Positions 34,976-43,502 of a stretch of DNA of 64,000 bases are shown one piece after another (position 1 is the first letter of the stretch; every line of letters starts with the position of its first letter). This DNA is from Lyngbya sp. PCC 8106. Lineage in GTDB: Bacteria; Cyanobacteriota; Cyanobacteriia; Cyanobacteriales; Microcoleaceae. The stretch spans positions 1-64,000 of the forward strand of contig NZ_AAVU01000036.1 in assembly GCF_000169095.1 (NCBI RefSeq). The letters are read 5' to 3'. Made by a program: the position numbers and the translations under genes. A model generated the notes under the pieces. The model did not search any database. It saw nothing but the letters and a program-made list of their open reading frames with translations, and was not told where the DNA came from.

Positions 34976-36538
34976 ATGTTTCAAAAAATTTCTCTTCAGC
35001 TTAAACTGATTGGTTCATTTTTATCTATTGTTATCGTTGTGGCTTTGATTGGTTGGATGGGTGTTTCTAGTTTAAATCAACATATTCAAACATTAGGTAA
35101 CAATACTCTACCGAGTGTCGTTGGCTTATGGAAAATTAATGAAGGACAAACCCAAATTCAATCGAGTGAACGTTTTCTACTGAACCCAGATATTACGGAC
35201 ACAGAACGTCAACAACAACTCCAAAATATTCAAGAAGCTTGGAAACAGATTAATGAAGGTTTTCAAGAATACGAGCCTACAGAAAAAACCTCCAAAGAAA
35301 AGAAACTCTATCAAGTCTTTTTACAAGACTGGAAATTATGGAAAACATCCCATGAAAATTATCTGAAACTTGAAACAGAGTATCATCAAGCTGGAATTCG
35401 TAACCCTTGGGAATATCAACTTAAACTTCTTACAGAAAATTCAACAAATCCGAATGATTTACTCGCTGTAGAAAAAGTATTAAGTATCCGTCAAGTTTTG
35501 GAAGAACAGGAAGATATCAAACGGAGTTATTTTAATGCTGCTACTCAAAATTTATTAAACGTATTAGAAGAAAATCAAATCGTTGGAGATCAGATTTATA
35601 AAAATGCAATGCAAGATGTGAGTAGTACATCAAGGTTAATGATTATGGCTTTAATTATTAGTCCAATATTGACTATTGTAATTGGCAGATTTTTAAGTCT
35701 TGGCATCACAAAGCCAATTTTTAGCAGTATAAATTTGATCGCGACTTCTTCTTCTCAAATTAGTGCAACGATTGAACAACAAGAAAAAATTCTCGCTCAA
35801 CAAGCAGCTTCAGTGAGTGAGACAACAGCCACAATAGATGAGTTAGGAATGTCATCTCGTCAAGCTGTTCAAAAAGCAGAATCAGCATCAGAAAATGCAA
35901 GTCAAGTGTTTGAATTATCTCAGGAAGGGATAACAATTGTTCAACAAACCTTAAAGGGTATTACAAATCTTCAGCAGAAAGTAGAAACTATCGCTCAGGC
36001 AATCAAAAGTTTAAGCGAAAAAATTATTCAAATCAATAAAATAAATGCTCTGGTTGCTGATATTGCCAATCAAACGAATATGCTTGCTTTGAATGCCTCT
36101 GTAGAAGCTGTTAGAGCAGGTGAAGCAGGTAAAGGATTTGCAATTGTTGCCTCTGCAATTCGTCAGTTAGCTGATGAAAGTAAGGGTTCTGCTGAAAAAA
36201 TAAACATCTTGGTCAATGATATTCAAAAAGCAATTAGTTCGACCGTTACTAAAACAGAAGAAGGAAAAACAAATGCAGATCAAGGAATTAATCTATCTCA
36301 AAAAACAGCAGCAGCTTTTAAAAATATGGCCGAAGCCATTAATGAGATTATGATCTCCAATCAGCAAATTGCAATGAACGTAAAGCAACAAGCAAAAGCG
36401 ATTGAACAAGTTGTGATGGCAATGAACATGATTAATCAAGGTTCACAACAAACAGTTCTAGGTGTTAGTCAAACCAAAGATAGCATTTTGCAACTTAACG
36501 AAGCAGCTCGATATTTAAAAAGATTAAGTGGATCATAG
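34976..36538 (+). CDS. Methyl-accepting chemotaxis protein
   Basis: A 520-residue chemoreceptor. A first membrane segment (about 10-30), a periplasmic four-helix-bundle type sensor (about 31-215) and a second membrane segment (about 216-240, LMIMALIISPILTIVIGRFL) lead into the cytoplasmic signalling domain. The hairpin tip 'IANQTNMLALNASVEAVRAGEAGKGFAIVASAIRQLA' region is highly conserved and contacts CheA/CheW. No HAMP is obvious; the linker after TM2 is short. There are no che genes nearby. It probably feeds motility (gliding or twitching) control. AGGGAG precedes the ATG. Confidence 0.92.
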   Translation: MFQKISLQLKLIGSFLSIVIVVALIGWMGVSSLNQHIQTLGNNTLPSVVGLWKINEGQTQIQSSERFLLNPDITDTERQQQLQNIQEAWKQINEGFQEYEPTEKTSKEKKLYQVFLQDWKLWKTSHENYLKLETEYHQAGIRNPWEYQLKLLTENSTNPNDLLAVEKVLSIRQVLEEQEDIKRSYFNAATQNLLNVLEENQIVGDQIYKNAMQDVSSTSRLMIMALIISPILTIVIGRFLSLGITKPIFSSINLIATSSSQISATIEQQEKILAQQAASVSETTATIDELGMSSRQAVQKAESASENASQVFELSQEGITIVQQTLKGITNLQQKVETIAQAIKSLSEKIIQINKINALVADIANQTNMLALNASVEAVRAGEAGKGFAIVASAIRQLADESKGSAEKINILVNDIQKAISSTVTKTEEGKTNADQGINLSQKTAAAFKNMAEAINEIMISNQQIAMNVKQQAKAIEQVVMAMNMINQGSQQTVLGVSQTKDSILQLNEAARYLKRLSGS

Positions 36539-36575
36539 AAGCAAAGCATCCCAAAAAGAAGTTTTTGAATTAAAC

Positions 36576-37088
36576 TTAATCAATGACTTGAAAATCAGCT
36601 ATCTTCCAAATGCCATCCCAATACTCTAATTTATAGCGAATTCTTAGAGTATTAAAATTACTATCTTTAATTTTACCATTTTGATAAAATGTGGTATCTT
36701 CAGTGACGCGAACTTCAATTGTTGCTTTATTTCCAGACGCTGCAAATCGTTCAACGGTTTCTACCTTCTGCACGCCATATTCATAATACCCATCATTTTC
36801 AATTAAAAAATCAACCGCTTTTAACGTATCTTGACACAATGCACCTGTAGTAAATTGTTCTAAAGTTTGACGGTCAAAAGGGGGAGCAAAAATGCGGGAT
36901 TTTGCGTTTAACCATTCACCAATCAAATCAGCCGCTTCTCCCAAAGTTAGAGAGGGGTTTTGAGCCAATAAAATTGAGTCTGAGGGAGTCAAATCACTTG
37001 TTTTTTGGATGGGTAAGGTTTCTGCAAAAATCGCTTCAGTCCACGCTAACGAGAGCAAGAAGGTTAAGGCGAAAATTCTTAGTTTCAT
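36576..37088 (-). CDS. Secreted IMS-domain (ARC6-like, DUF4101) protein
   Basis: A 170-residue protein with a signal peptide (LRIFALTFLLSLAWTEAIFAE, likely cut after IFA). The rest is an IMS/DUF4101 domain: 'EAADLIGEWLNAKSRIFAPPFDRQTLEQF', 'YYEYGVQKVETVERF', 'NKATIEVRVTEDTTFYQNGK' and 'YKLEYWDGIWKIADFQV'. The same domain forms the intermembrane-space end of plastid ARC6/CDP1 and occurs alone or fused to kinases in cyanobacteria. Its task here is unknown. It is convergent with the chemoreceptor, with a 37-bp spacer. Confidence 0.78.
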   Translation of the reverse strand: MKLRIFALTFLLSLAWTEAIFAETLPIQKTSDLTPSDSILLAQNPSLTLGEAADLIGEWLNAKSRIFAPPFDRQTLEQFTTGALCQDTLKAVDFLIENDGYYEYGVQKVETVERFAASGNKATIEVRVTEDTTFYQNGKIKDSNFNTLRIRYKLEYWDGIWKIADFQVID

Positions 37089-37216
37089 GGCTTTTTACCA
37101 ATTCGTTGTCATTCCCAAGCTGAAAATCAGTTAAAAGTTACTACAAATTGCGATCAGCAATTTTCGGCAATTCATGCTAAAAAAAATTAGTGGTAGTATA
37201 ACCCATCCGACAGGGT

Positions 37217-38065
37217 TTATTTATCATTGAGTGACCAGTCATAATCAAGATATTTAATCTGATATTTTCCGTTCATCAAATACTCTTTTTCTGATTCATC
37301 GAGATACTGACTAAGAAAGTTTAAAACTGCACGTTCTTTATCATTACCTGTAAATTTTTCTTGAATCTTAAACTGGGAGATAAAATCCTCCCCAAACCAT
37401 TTAAAAATTGAGGATAGGTAAACTTTATTATCTTGTTTGTCAATTTTAAAATTATCATTTATTGCGATAAATTTACGGGTTTGTTTGTCGAGTTGTTCGC
37501 CGAGTTTGTCTCCAGTGTAGGCTTCTTGAAGCAATATAGGACAACCAATGGAAGCACAAACTAATCCCATATGTATACGAGGTTCGTTGAATTGAACACG
37601 CAATATTTTATGTTCGATTTCATCTAATGTCACCTCTTTTCCCATGACGTTAAACTGAAGTCTTGTCCACACTCCCGGAATGTCACGAATGCTTTTAGTG
37701 GGATAGTTTTCAATAATAGCCAGCAATGTTAATGAATTATAAGTATTAATCCAAAACGCAATTTTTTCTTTCTCTGTCCAGTTGGCAAAATCATCAGGAG
37801 AAAGAGTTGCTAAAGACGCATTAAATTCATCTAATTTTTTACGATTTTCTTTCAATGCTTTGTAGTTAACCTTTCCATTTTTATCGACATAGGTAGAGAG
37901 AATTTGTTCATAATTTTGATAACTAAAGGCTTCAGTTGCGGCTAAAGTTATGCTAGACTCAGTTGAGTTTTCAGTATTGAGGTTTAACGGTGTGGTTTCC
38001 GTCGTACAACTATACATTAAAAACAGGGTTGGAATGAGTAGGGTTAAAGCTTGAAAGTTATTCAT
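37217..38065 (-). CDS. DUF547 lipoprotein
   Basis: A 282-residue protein with a lipobox ending LMYSC (Cys20), so it is membrane-anchored outside the cytoplasm. The DUF547 core is clear: 'FWINTYNSLTLLAIIENYP', 'LDEIEHKILRVQFNEPRIHMGLVCASIGCPIL' and 'LDKQTRKFI'. The two Cys in 'VCASIGCP' are family features. DUF547 has a papain-like fold in some predictions, but its activity is unproven. It follows the glycosyltransferase gene by 31 bp on the same strand and is probably co-transcribed with it. Confidence 0.87.
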   Translation of the reverse strand: MNNFQALTLLIPTLFLMYSCTTETTPLNLNTENSTESSITLAATEAFSYQNYEQILSTYVDKNGKVNYKALKENRKKLDEFNASLATLSPDDFANWTEKEKIAFWINTYNSLTLLAIIENYPTKSIRDIPGVWTRLQFNVMGKEVTLDEIEHKILRVQFNEPRIHMGLVCASIGCPILLQEAYTGDKLGEQLDKQTRKFIAINDNFKIDKQDNKVYLSSIFKWFGEDFISQFKIQEKFTGNDKERAVLNFLSQYLDESEKEYLMNGKYQIKYLDYDWSLNDK

Positions 38066-38096
38066 GGGTTTGAGTCGATGTTAAATTGGATTGAGA

Positions 38097-40193
38097 TTAT
38101 TTTGAGTGAATTGATGTATTTGGCTTGAATAGATGAGATTTAAAAACCATCCACAAACAGCCTAAAATAAAAGGTAGCCACATTAAAAGTCGTTCGTTTA
38201 ACGTCAAATACCAACTCAAGTCTCCTAATGCTTTACGGTGTTGTAAAACGAAATAAATAAATGCTGAAATACTGACTAAACGAGTCCCTAAATTACGACT
38301 AATAACCGCAAATGGAACCAGCCAGGTAAAGTACCAAGCATGAATAATAGGAGAAAAAATTAGTAAGGAAATCAGATAAAATTCAGAGAGATAGAGTAAG
38401 TCATTAGACGGAGAAGATAAGCTGGAACTGAGTTTATTTTTTCGAGATTGGAAATACAACAATCCCCCAATTAATACTAAAACTAGCGGAATTATATAAA
38501 TGGAGTTTGTTGGAGTTTCTGGTTGCCAAAATAAATCAAGAATATAGGGAAAAAATTCTGCACTTCGTCCGTTATTAACAAAAGTTGAACCTGTAGGAAT
38601 AATAGGACAGCTAGCGGTTGAACAGAAGGGAACTGCACTGAGAATAAAAGGTAAAGTTCCTAATAATAATACCATTATAGCAGACTTAAACCGAGGAAGC
38701 TGTAACCAAGCAAATAAACCTAAAATGGGTAAAGACATCCATTTTATTGCAATACTAATCCCAATCAAAGCCGCAGTCCAACTTGTATTTTTATGATTTG
38801 AAATTAAATATCCTGCAACCAAGGGTAAGATGAACCAACTATCGTAGTGAGCGCCCCCTGCAAAAGTATAAATAATTAAAGGATTCCAAGCATACAGCAG
38901 TATTTTTGCATAGCTAAACCGACGACTGAGAAGCCAACAGATGCCTAAATCTGCACCAACAAAGGCTATTTTAAACAAAAGAACTGAAGGATAAATTGCT
39001 GCTAATATTCTCAATCCTAACTGAGTTAAAGGAGGATAAATTGCCGCGTGATCAAGATGATTGATCAGTGACCACCAAGCTGTATGATAGGGGATAAGTT
39101 CAGGTGAATTGGGAGGTAAAAGATAGGGATTAAATCCGAGGTTTTGAATGTAGCCTTCCCAGAGATATCGCCAGACATCATCACCGGGATACATGGGTAA
39201 TAATAACAACCGAGAAAGAATTGCGATCGCCCAAAACCAAATTCCAGAAATACATTCAATTCCCCAACTCAAAATAAATCCCAAACTCATCATCGTTATT
39301 CCGATCCAAAATTGAGGAACCGCCCCAACTTGGCGAAAGTCTCCAGTGGGAATAATCCAAATACAACCAAGTATTAACAGCAGAGAACTTAACACCTTAA
39401 GAACTGGATCATTAACTAGAAATTTGTCTTTTTTGGTGTTTTTTAGTAGACGTTTGCTATACAACTTACCTAGCGTTGTGAGAATGATTGTTCCGGCTTT
39501 TAAACTTCCTGATAATGTACCCGAAATTTTAGATTTTCCGCCTTGACGATGGTGATAATTGACCGGAATTTCCCGAATACTTAAACCCAGTTCTACCGCC
39601 CTTGCTTGCATTTCTACCGTCCACCCAAAGCCTCGATCTTGCATTTGAATAGACTCTAAAGCAGAACGACGAATTAATCGCAAAGGCCCTAAATCATAAT
39701 AACGATAACCCCAACCTAAATGAATCAGAAATGTTGCGAGTCCATTTCCAAAGTTTTGAACTGGAGTCATCGCCGTCTGTCCTTGAGATGTCGCCCGACG
39801 GTTTCCTAAAATAAAATCAGTGGTTTTATCGGTAAAAAATTGCGGTAACTCACTGAGATCATCACTACCATCTCCATCACAAAATAGAATCCATTCAATA
39901 TCAGAAGGAAGCTGTTGCAGTCCTCGCCAACAAGCACGACCATAACCGGGTTGAGGTTCAATAACAACCTCTGCACCAGCCTGTTTTGCTTCTGCTACAC
40001 TATGATCAATACTACCATTATCAACGACTCTAATCTGAGTCAAGTTCAACTGTTTTAAGGACTTAATAACCTTAGCAATTGTGGCTTCTTCATTCAAGAC
40101 TGGAATAATAACGATCACCCGATCTAAATCAAGTGAATTATGGCTGTATTCGGGCAAATTTGGAGGAAAATTCGTACTGAGTCTAAGCTGCAC
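38097..40193 (-). CDS. Glycosyltransferase family 2 fused to a multi-pass membrane mannosyltransferase-like domain
   Basis: A 698-residue fusion. Residues about 25-235 are a GT2 domain of the dolichyl-phosphate mannose synthase type: 'VIVIIPVLNEEATIAKVIKSL', the metal-binding 'CDGDGSDD' (Asp106, Asp108) and 'GFGWTVEMQARAVELGLSIREIPV'. Residues about 260-690 hold around ten membrane segments with 'MYPGDDVWRYLWEGYIQNLGFNPYLLPP', typical of lipid-linked-sugar glycosyltransferases. The N-terminal part could make a polyprenyl-phosphate sugar and the C-terminal part could use it outside the membrane. It is the first gene of a pair with the DUF547 lipoprotein. The true ligand and acceptor are unknown. 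Confidence 0.85.
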   Translation of the reverse strand: MQLRLSTNFPPNLPEYSHNSLDLDRVIVIIPVLNEEATIAKVIKSLKQLNLTQIRVVDNGSIDHSVAEAKQAGAEVVIEPQPGYGRACWRGLQQLPSDIEWILFCDGDGSDDLSELPQFFTDKTTDFILGNRRATSQGQTAMTPVQNFGNGLATFLIHLGWGYRYYDLGPLRLIRRSALESIQMQDRGFGWTVEMQARAVELGLSIREIPVNYHHRQGGKSKISGTLSGSLKAGTIILTTLGKLYSKRLLKNTKKDKFLVNDPVLKVLSSLLLILGCIWIIPTGDFRQVGAVPQFWIGITMMSLGFILSWGIECISGIWFWAIAILSRLLLLPMYPGDDVWRYLWEGYIQNLGFNPYLLPPNSPELIPYHTAWWSLINHLDHAAIYPPLTQLGLRILAAIYPSVLLFKIAFVGADLGICWLLSRRFSYAKILLYAWNPLIIYTFAGGAHYDSWFILPLVAGYLISNHKNTSWTAALIGISIAIKWMSLPILGLFAWLQLPRFKSAIMVLLLGTLPFILSAVPFCSTASCPIIPTGSTFVNNGRSAEFFPYILDLFWQPETPTNSIYIIPLVLVLIGGLLYFQSRKNKLSSSLSSPSNDLLYLSEFYLISLLIFSPIIHAWYFTWLVPFAVISRNLGTRLVSISAFIYFVLQHRKALGDLSWYLTLNERLLMWLPFILGCLWMVFKSHLFKPNTSIHSK

Positions 40194-40375
40194 AAATCTA
40201 TGCTAAATTTAGGTAATTTACAATTTTAATTTAAGATGACTTAGATGAGTTTTACCTGAGAAACAGTTTAACTTTAACTGAATTTTAGAGTTGACAAGAC
40301 TATTAGTTTATGTATAATATTACATCTTGAGCTACTTTATTACCTAAAATTAATCATAAATAGTTAAAGTTTATC

Positions 40376-40905
40376 GGACAAGGAAATTACAAACGTCTGC
40401 GCCAATATTTTCACAACCCAAATGTGAATAAGCCTCTAGAAGAAATCTATGCAGATTTAGATGCTTATACCTATGAAATTTTTGAAAATGAACCGGATCG
40501 CTTTAATACTGTTAGTTTTTTTGTCGTTTTACCTCCTGTTCGCTATGAAGGGCGATTAATTAAAGGTTTGTATTTGAGCTAATAAGTCGATTTGTTGAAC
40601 AAAGTATTACCCCAACTGTCGCAATATTTTTTCGCTCATGCTTATTCAATGTATGCGGCTTATCCTTGGTCAAATGAGGACGTAAAAACTTTTTTAATAC
40701 CTGTCTCGATCACTATTCTTATTATCAAGAAAACGTTCCTAATTATGTTCATGGACAAGCTTTTAATAACTTTTGGTTGGATTTAGCAGTTCAACAAAAT
40801 TATCAAATGAGTCTGTCTGATTTTCTCTACGGACGTTCGGATAAATCTCATTTACGTGGCTTAGTCAAAATTTATAAAATCTTGAATCAATGGCTACAAT
40901 TATAA
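40376..40905 (+). pseudogene. Frameshifted, stop-containing gene remnant of unknown family
   Basis: Three segments read as protein. 40376-40582 encodes 'GQGNYKRLRQYFHNPN' through 'LPPVRYEGRLIKGLYLS' and ends in TAA TAA. The same frame resumes with 'VDLLNKVLPQLSQYFFAHAYSMYAAYPWSNEDVKTF'. After a run of six T near 40693 the sense moves to another frame: 'NTCLDHYSYYQENVPNYV', then 'AFNNFWLDLAVQQNYQ', ending 'LVKIYKILNQWLQL' at 40905. One extra T would restore that junction. No start codon is present. I do not recognise the family. The remaining parts of 40194-41032 hold nothing I can name. Confidence 0.6.
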
Positions 40906-41032
40906 GAGATTATTTTCCCAAGGGATAAGATCCTACTGGCAAAGTTTTATTAGAATCTGTCTCTATATATACATTATTTTCAATAAATCATGCTAGGATA
41001 TCTCAAACGTCAAGATGGATGAGTAAATATCT

Positions 41033-41251
41033 ATGCCTGACCAGCAAGCTCAAGTTTGCCCTGTTTGTAAAGTGAGAATCGTTAAAGCAGCAGGAGGAGA
41101 TAAAGTCTTATTTTCTTCCGGGCCTCCAGGAACAAGATCCAGGTTATCAGCACGGGTTTGTCAGTTCGTGAAAAAGAATGGGTGCATTAATAAAGATCCG
41201 AATTTGATCGGAGATATTAAATCTGAAGACTACTATAAACCGGAGTTATAA
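41033..41251 (+). CDS. Small CxxC protein of unknown function
   Basis: A 72-residue soluble protein with an N-terminal CPVC pair (Cys9, Cys12) and two later cysteines ('ARVCQFVKKNGCIN'), so four Cys could bind zinc or an iron-sulfur centre. The middle is Gly/Ser/Lys-rich ('KAAGGDKVLFSSGPPGTRSRL'). I do not recognise the family. No ribosome site is evident before the ATG. It stands alone between a gene remnant and the flavoprotein gene. Confidence 0.6.
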   Translation: MPDQQAQVCPVCKVRIVKAAGGDKVLFSSGPPGTRSRLSARVCQFVKKNGCINKDPNLIGDIKSEDYYKPEL

Positions 41252-41401
41252 ATGAGTCAATTCAGGTGATTTTCAGGAGGAGATTGTTGATAAACAGGTG
41301 ATGCAATCTCCTCTCAAACAATTAAACATTTGTGAAAGCGAGTATGCACTGTTTTTGGTTTAAAGTAAACTGTAAGCTGAAACTATTTACTACGAACTGA
41401 A

Positions 41402-42805
41402 ATGACTGTTTCTATCTCAAACAACTCCAACCATGCCCTCGTCATTGGAGGAAGCATGGCTGGACTACTTGCTGCCCGAATTCTACTCAACCATTTTGAA
41501 CGTGTAACTCTCGTTGAACGCGATCACTTTCCGTCCCAACCTCAACAGCGCCACGGTGTTCCTCAAGGTAGCCATGTTCATGTTTTATTAATCCAAGGAC
41601 AGCAAATTCTTAATGATTTATTTCCCTGTTTAGAACAGGAACTTATTGCCGCAGAAGTTCCTCAAATTAACTGGACAGCAGAGTGGCTAACTTATAGCAT
41701 TCGAGGTTGGCATCCTCGTTTTCCTTCAGACTTGAAGGTTTATGCTTGCAGTCGCAACTTTTTAGAATGGAAAATTCGGCATCTTTTAACAGCCAATCAA
41801 AAGCTAGAAATTCTAGAAGATTGTCAGGTACAAAATCTCATCGCAAATTCAGATCAATCTCAAATTATTGGTGTTGAACTCCACAACCGAAACACAAACA
41901 AAACCCAACACATTCAAACGGATTTTATTGTTGATGCGGGTGGACGTAATTCAAAAACTCCCCAATGGTTAACGACTTTAGGTTATCAACCCCCTCAAGA
42001 AACAATTATTAATTCTTTTTTAGGATACGCTAGTTGTTGGTATCAAAAACCTGATGGCTTTGAAGCAGACTGGAAAGGATTATTAATAGAAGCTGAACCC
42101 CCTAATAAGACTCGGGGTGGTGTATTATATCCCGTAGAAGGAAATCGTTGGATCGTGACTTTAATGGGTTCAGGTAAAGATTATCCACCCACAGATGAAC
42201 AGGAATTTTTAGACTTTGCTCGTAGTTTACGACATCCAATTTTATCAGAAGTGATCGCCAAAACTCAACCGATTTCTCCCATTTATAGCTATCGACGCAC
42301 TGAAAACCGTTTACTTCATTATGAAAAACTACCTCAACTTCCAGAGGGATTAATAGCAATTGGAGATGCAGTTTGTGCATTTAATCCGATTTATGGTCAA
42401 GGAATGACAACAGCAGCTTTAGAAGCTTTAATGCTGGATAAATGTTTACAGAAAAGAGAAAATTTAGCCCAATTTACTCCCTATTTTTATCAACAACTGT
42501 ATCAAGTTATTCAAAATCCTTGGATGCTAGCAACGGGCGAAGATTTTCGCTGGAAAACGACGGTCGGGGGAAAAGCTAATCTCTCGACTTTAATTTTACA
42601 AAAATATACGGATCAACTGATGACAATGACAAACAAAAATCATAATATCTATTATATCTGGCTTAAAGTTCTTCATATGTTAGAGCAACCTACAGCTTTG
42701 TTTCATCCTCAGTTTATTTTGCAAGTTTTGCAACAGATGGCGAGAGAACCTTTCTCTACGGTTGAAGACAATTTATCAAAAATTCCGACTATTTTTTATG
42801 AATAG
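41402..42805 (+). CDS. FAD-dependent monooxygenase/oxidoreductase
   Basis: A 467-residue flavoprotein of the aromatic-hydroxylase/geranylgeranyl-reductase-like superfamily. It has an N-terminal FAD site 'HALVIGGSMAGLLAARIL', then 'VTLVERDHFP', the loop 'RHGVPQGSHVHVLL', and the second FAD motif 'GLIAIGDAVCAFNPIYGQGMTTAALEAL'. There is no signal peptide. Similar cyanobacterial and actinobacterial proteins are annotated only as FAD-binding monooxygenases. No biosynthetic cluster surrounds it, so no substrate is proposed. The 22-bp repeat follows its stop directly. Confidence 0.85.
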   Translation: MTVSISNNSNHALVIGGSMAGLLAARILLNHFERVTLVERDHFPSQPQQRHGVPQGSHVHVLLIQGQQILNDLFPCLEQELIAAEVPQINWTAEWLTYSIRGWHPRFPSDLKVYACSRNFLEWKIRHLLTANQKLEILEDCQVQNLIANSDQSQIIGVELHNRNTNKTQHIQTDFIVDAGGRNSKTPQWLTTLGYQPPQETIINSFLGYASCWYQKPDGFEADWKGLLIEAEPPNKTRGGVLYPVEGNRWIVTLMGSGKDYPPTDEQEFLDFARSLRHPILSEVIAKTQPISPIYSYRRTENRLLHYEKLPQLPEGLIAIGDAVCAFNPIYGQGMTTAALEALMLDKCLQKRENLAQFTPYFYQQLYQVIQNPWMLATGEDFRWKTTVGGKANLSTLILQKYTDQLMTMTNKNHNIYYIWLKVLHMLEQPTALFHPQFILQVLQQMAREPFSTVEDNLSKIPTIFYE

Positions 42806-42827
42806 GAAATACTTAAATATTGGCGAC
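42806..42827. repeat. 22-bp dispersed repeat, copy 2
   Basis: This matches 20 of 22 bases of the copy at 6359-6380 and, like it, begins within a few bases of a stop codon. Downstream DNA in the two places is not similar. Confidence 0.6.
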
Positions 42828-43080
42828 TAATGATTAATAGAGAGTGAGAAGTGAACAGTAGGAGGAATTCATAAATTGCCTCTGTGCCTTGTATCCTTGT
42901 CTCAGAGTTCTCTCTGTAGTCATTTCCTACTGGGTTTAATTTTTTTGTAAATCAAGAACAGATTACTGGTATTATAAGCCATCAGTGTAGTGCCTCAAGG
43001 ATAGAATTGTTTTGTTTAATGGGACAATCTAACAGCTTTGGGTACAATTTGAGTGCAAATTTGAGCTTTAGAAAGACTGA

Positions 43081-43130
43081 ATTTGATTAAATTTGATTAA
43101 ATTCTATTGAATAGAGTTGAATTTGATTTA
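43081..43130. repeat. AT-rich decamer-periodic tract upstream of the symporter pair
   Basis: Five consecutive 10-bp units start ATTTGATTAA (twice), then two diverged units, then ATTTGATTTA. The tract lies 100 bp before the DUF4212 gene, within a 424-bp spacer (42806-43229) that has no gene. It may be a curved or protein-binding segment, but low complexity makes chance possible. Confidence 0.45.
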
Positions 43131-43229
43131 TAGTATTTAGTCTGACGATTAACCCTTTGATTAAAAATAGTAGAAGATTCTGCCCTGAACTTATTCTGTG
43201 GTTCGTTTTTCCCAACTCTCTAAAATACC

Positions 43230-43499
43230 ATGAATCAAGACTCTCAAGAACGGCATCAAGCCTATTGGCGTGCCAATACCAAGCTCATTATCACTCTCCT
43301 ACTGATTTGGGCTTTTGTTTCTTTAGGATGCGGAATTCTTCTGGTTCCTGTATTAAATAATATTTCTCTCGGCAACGTCCCGTTAGGATTTTGGTTTGCT
43401 CAACAAGGATCAATTTATGTGTTTGTCATTCTGATTTTTGTCTATGCTCATCAAATGGACAAACTAGATCGCAAATATGATATCAAAAGGAGAGATTAA
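43230..43499 (+). CDS. DUF4212 small subunit of a sodium/solute symporter
   Basis: An 89-residue protein with two membrane segments ('LIITLLLIWAFVSLGCGILLVPVL' and 'FWFAQQGSIYVFVILIFVYAHQM') separated by a short loop, and a charged tail (DKLDRKYDIKR). This is the DUF4212 pattern. Such subunits are encoded directly before a large sodium:solute symporter, as here with a 3-bp gap. The upstream in-frame region back to 43157 is out of family, so ATG 43230 is used. Confidence 0.88.
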   Translation: MNQDSQERHQAYWRANTKLIITLLLIWAFVSLGCGILLVPVLNNISLGNVPLGFWFAQQGSIYVFVILIFVYAHQMDKLDRKYDIKRRD

Positions 43500-43502
43500 A
43501 TC

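Noticed and set aside
40592..40786. A stand-alone 64-residue gene
   Set aside because: It is the middle segment of the broken gene at 40376-40905; its C-terminal third is the out-of-frame part after the T-run.
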